A model generated the notes under the pieces. That model ran no database searches and was not told where the DNA came from. It saw only the letters and a program-made list of their open reading frames with translations. The translations under genes and the position numbers were made by a program. 16,406 bases of DNA from Desulfobulbus sp. Lineage in GTDB: Bacteria > Desulfobacterota > Desulfobulbia > Desulfobulbales > Desulfobulbaceae. Where the stretch lies: the NCBI GenBank assembly GCA_028684915.1, contig JAQUEZ010000129.1:1-16406 (forward strand). Reading direction: 5' to 3'. Each line of letters starts with the position of its first letter. Position 1 is the stretch's first letter. Below, one piece after another: positions 15,244 through 16,406 of the stretch.

Positions 15244-16406
15244 TCATCGCTCCAGGTCAGAGCGTGCATGATCCGGCAAAAACATTTTTGCTCTTTTCCC
15301 GAACCGAACCACATTGAGCTCGGACAACTTGCGCAAACCGTTTTGATAGACTTCTTTAATGCTAGCAAGGTGGGGCTTGTGATCTCTGGTCCGGCTTCTT
15401 TCGTTTCGATCATGAATTTTCCGTTCGATGGTATTATTTTTAAGCTGAATATCTTTCCCAAATCGGGCTTGGCCGTAAATGATCGCCGCTTTCTGCGTGG
15501 TTTCGTCCAGGGAGAAATGCAATTTCTGCCCTGTGTCCCGGATAGTCCCACCTTCCGGTAGAGTGAAAATAACGATACCATTGTTGTCGATAGCATAACG
15601 AACCCCAGAAAACATTTTTCGGTCGTCTGTTTTAACTGTCCGTTGCAAGGCTTCCTGGGCCACTAACTGGTCCATCCGAGTAATGGCAATCAGACCCCCA
15701 CGATGCTTTGTATTGAGAGCAGCGGCGGTAATTTGTTGTTCCTTTTCCAAGGCATTTAATCTGATTTGCCTTTCGGACTCATGAACATCTACGGGGGTAT
15801 TCTCCTGGAGAGGGGTATCGTCTTGGTGCTGCGTCCGGGACCGCAATACAGCCAGGGCAATTTCGCTACCCTGTTGTGCCTGCCACTTCAGGTATCCATT
15901 CCAATTGTGAAACGGGTACTGTTTTCTGACTTCTTGTAATCGTGCTTGCCCGGCGGCACGATTCTTTTCCAGGGCTAACCGCTCTTCGATTCTGACTGTT
16001 TGCCGGAGTTTGCTTTTGGTTCTTCGAGGTAGGATGCGATTTTCAATGACAGTCCGCTGTTCGCTGTGATGTTTTTTAACCAAGAGCAGGTCTGCGGTGT
16101 TTTGATGCGACACCATCTCCATGTGCTCCTTTCGTTTTTCGATCAGTTCCTTGTATTGCTGATAGAGTTTCGTTCGTTCACCGGAACGAGGTTGCATCGG
16201 TTGCCGGTCATATTGTTTCGTTGGCGCTGCCGATTTATCAGAAACAGCATATTCGCCCAGACGATCCGTCAGACGATTTTTTGATAAGCTGCGGTCAATG
16301 GCGCTGGCCTTGATAGCACCTTTTCCCGTGCCGCTCACCACAACCAAACCGTTGCCGTGCGGCTTGATCTCCATGCCGTATTCGGCCAAAGCGGCATGTG
16401 CCTCTG
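15244..16406 (-). CDS. Plasmid relaxase (MobA/TraI-like), C-terminal part with LPD7-like domain; 5' end beyond window
   Basis: The frame is open from the window edge to TGA at 15246-15244, giving about 387 visible residues. It starts in the pattern AHAALAEYGMEIKPHGNGLVV, then IKASAIDRSLSKNRLTDRLGEY, which I know from the segment following the nuclease domain in large MobA/TraI relaxases. A long charged coiled-coil-like region follows (KLYQQYKELIEKRKEHMEM to ERLALEKNRAAGQ). Near the C-terminus, GVRYAIDNNGIVIFTLPEGGTIRDTG and YGQARFGKDIQL match the LPD7 domain found in relaxases and other mobile-element polyproteins. The catalytic nuclease domain (HUH histidines, active Tyr) would lie beyond 16406. 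The protein nicks and leads plasmid DNA during conjugation. The gene lies outside the Tn3 end and shows that the target replicon is a mobilisable or conjugative element. No internal stop is seen. Confidence 0.82.
   Translation of the reverse strand, partial: EAHAALAEYGMEIKPHGNGLVVVSGTGKGAIKASAIDRSLSKNRLTDRLGEYAVSDKSAAPTKQYDRQPMQPRSGERTKLYQQYKELIEKRKEHMEMVSHQNTADLLLVKKHHSEQRTVIENRILPRRTKSKLRQTVRIEERLALEKNRAAGQARLQEVRKQYPFHNWNGYLKWQAQQGSEIALAVLRSRTQHQDDTPLQENTPVDVHESERQIRLNALEKEQQITAAALNTKHRGGLIAITRMDQLVAQEALQRTVKTDDRKMFSGVRYAIDNNGIVIFTLPEGGTIRDTGQKLHFSLDETTQKAAIIYGQARFGKDIQLKNNTIERKIHDRNERSRTRDHKPHLASIKEVYQNGLRKLSELNVVRFGKRAKMFLPDHARSDLER

Noticed and set aside
1..16406. CRISPR arrays, tRNA or rRNA genes
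   Set aside because: No regularly spaced repeats and no tRNA- or rRNA-like sequence were seen on either strand.

Overview
The window looks like part of a proteobacterial mobilisable or conjugative plasmid that carries a Tn3-family transposon loaded with defence genes. I infer this from a plasmid-type relaxase fragment at the right edge, a Tn3-type terminal inverted repeat beside it, and a tyrosine recombinase of a type common in proteobacterial mobile elements at the left. No species can be named. Base composition is mixed: positions about 1200-3000 are visibly AT-richer than the defence operon.

Layout, left to right. (1) 94-127 is a perfect 14-6-14 palindrome with the geometry of a Xer/dif-type core site, just upstream of a tyrosine recombinase (151-1116). 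The pair resembles the cointegrate-resolution module of Tn3 transposons that use a tyrosine recombinase (TnpI or TnpS type). (2) 1370-2987 is a type IV AbiE-like toxin-antitoxin pair: an AbiEi antitoxin overlapping an AbiEii nucleotidyltransferase toxin, with a 9-bp inverted-repeat operator in front. (3) 2988-3187 is a junction with a long hairpin and a possible 33-codon ORF. (4) 3188-14931 is a tightly packed, same-strand defence operon: an unrecognised 473-aa protein with a RAMA-like domain and a C-terminal helix-turn-helix, then brxP, brxC, pglZ and brxL, then a 69-aa zinc-ribbon-like protein. The order brxP-brxC-pglZ-brxL defines type 4 BREX. (5) 15094-15131 is a 38-bp Tn3-family terminal repeat whose outer GGGG end faces right, so everything to its left, including the BREX operon, lies inside the transposon. 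(6) 15155-15195 is an AT-rich palindrome, and 15244-16406 (minus strand) is the C-terminal part of a relaxase that continues beyond the window.

How it may work together. The BREX operon contains no methyltransferase. Its first core enzyme, BrxP, combines a PAPS-reductase/DndC-like sulfur-transfer ATP-pyrophosphatase domain, two iron-sulfur cysteine clusters and a DUF4007-like C-terminal domain. This makes a sulfur-based (phosphorothioate-like) DNA mark a reasonable hypothesis for self/non-self discrimination. BrxC and BrxL supply ATPase activities and PglZ an alkaline-phosphatase-fold protein. The 473-aa protein is translationally coupled to brxP and is a candidate regulator or reader of the mark. 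Toxin-antitoxin and BREX together form a transposable defence cargo carried by a mobilisable plasmid.

The least understood parts are the 473-aa gene, the 69-aa zinc-ribbon gene, the G8 tract in the brxC ribosome-binding site, and the transposon context.
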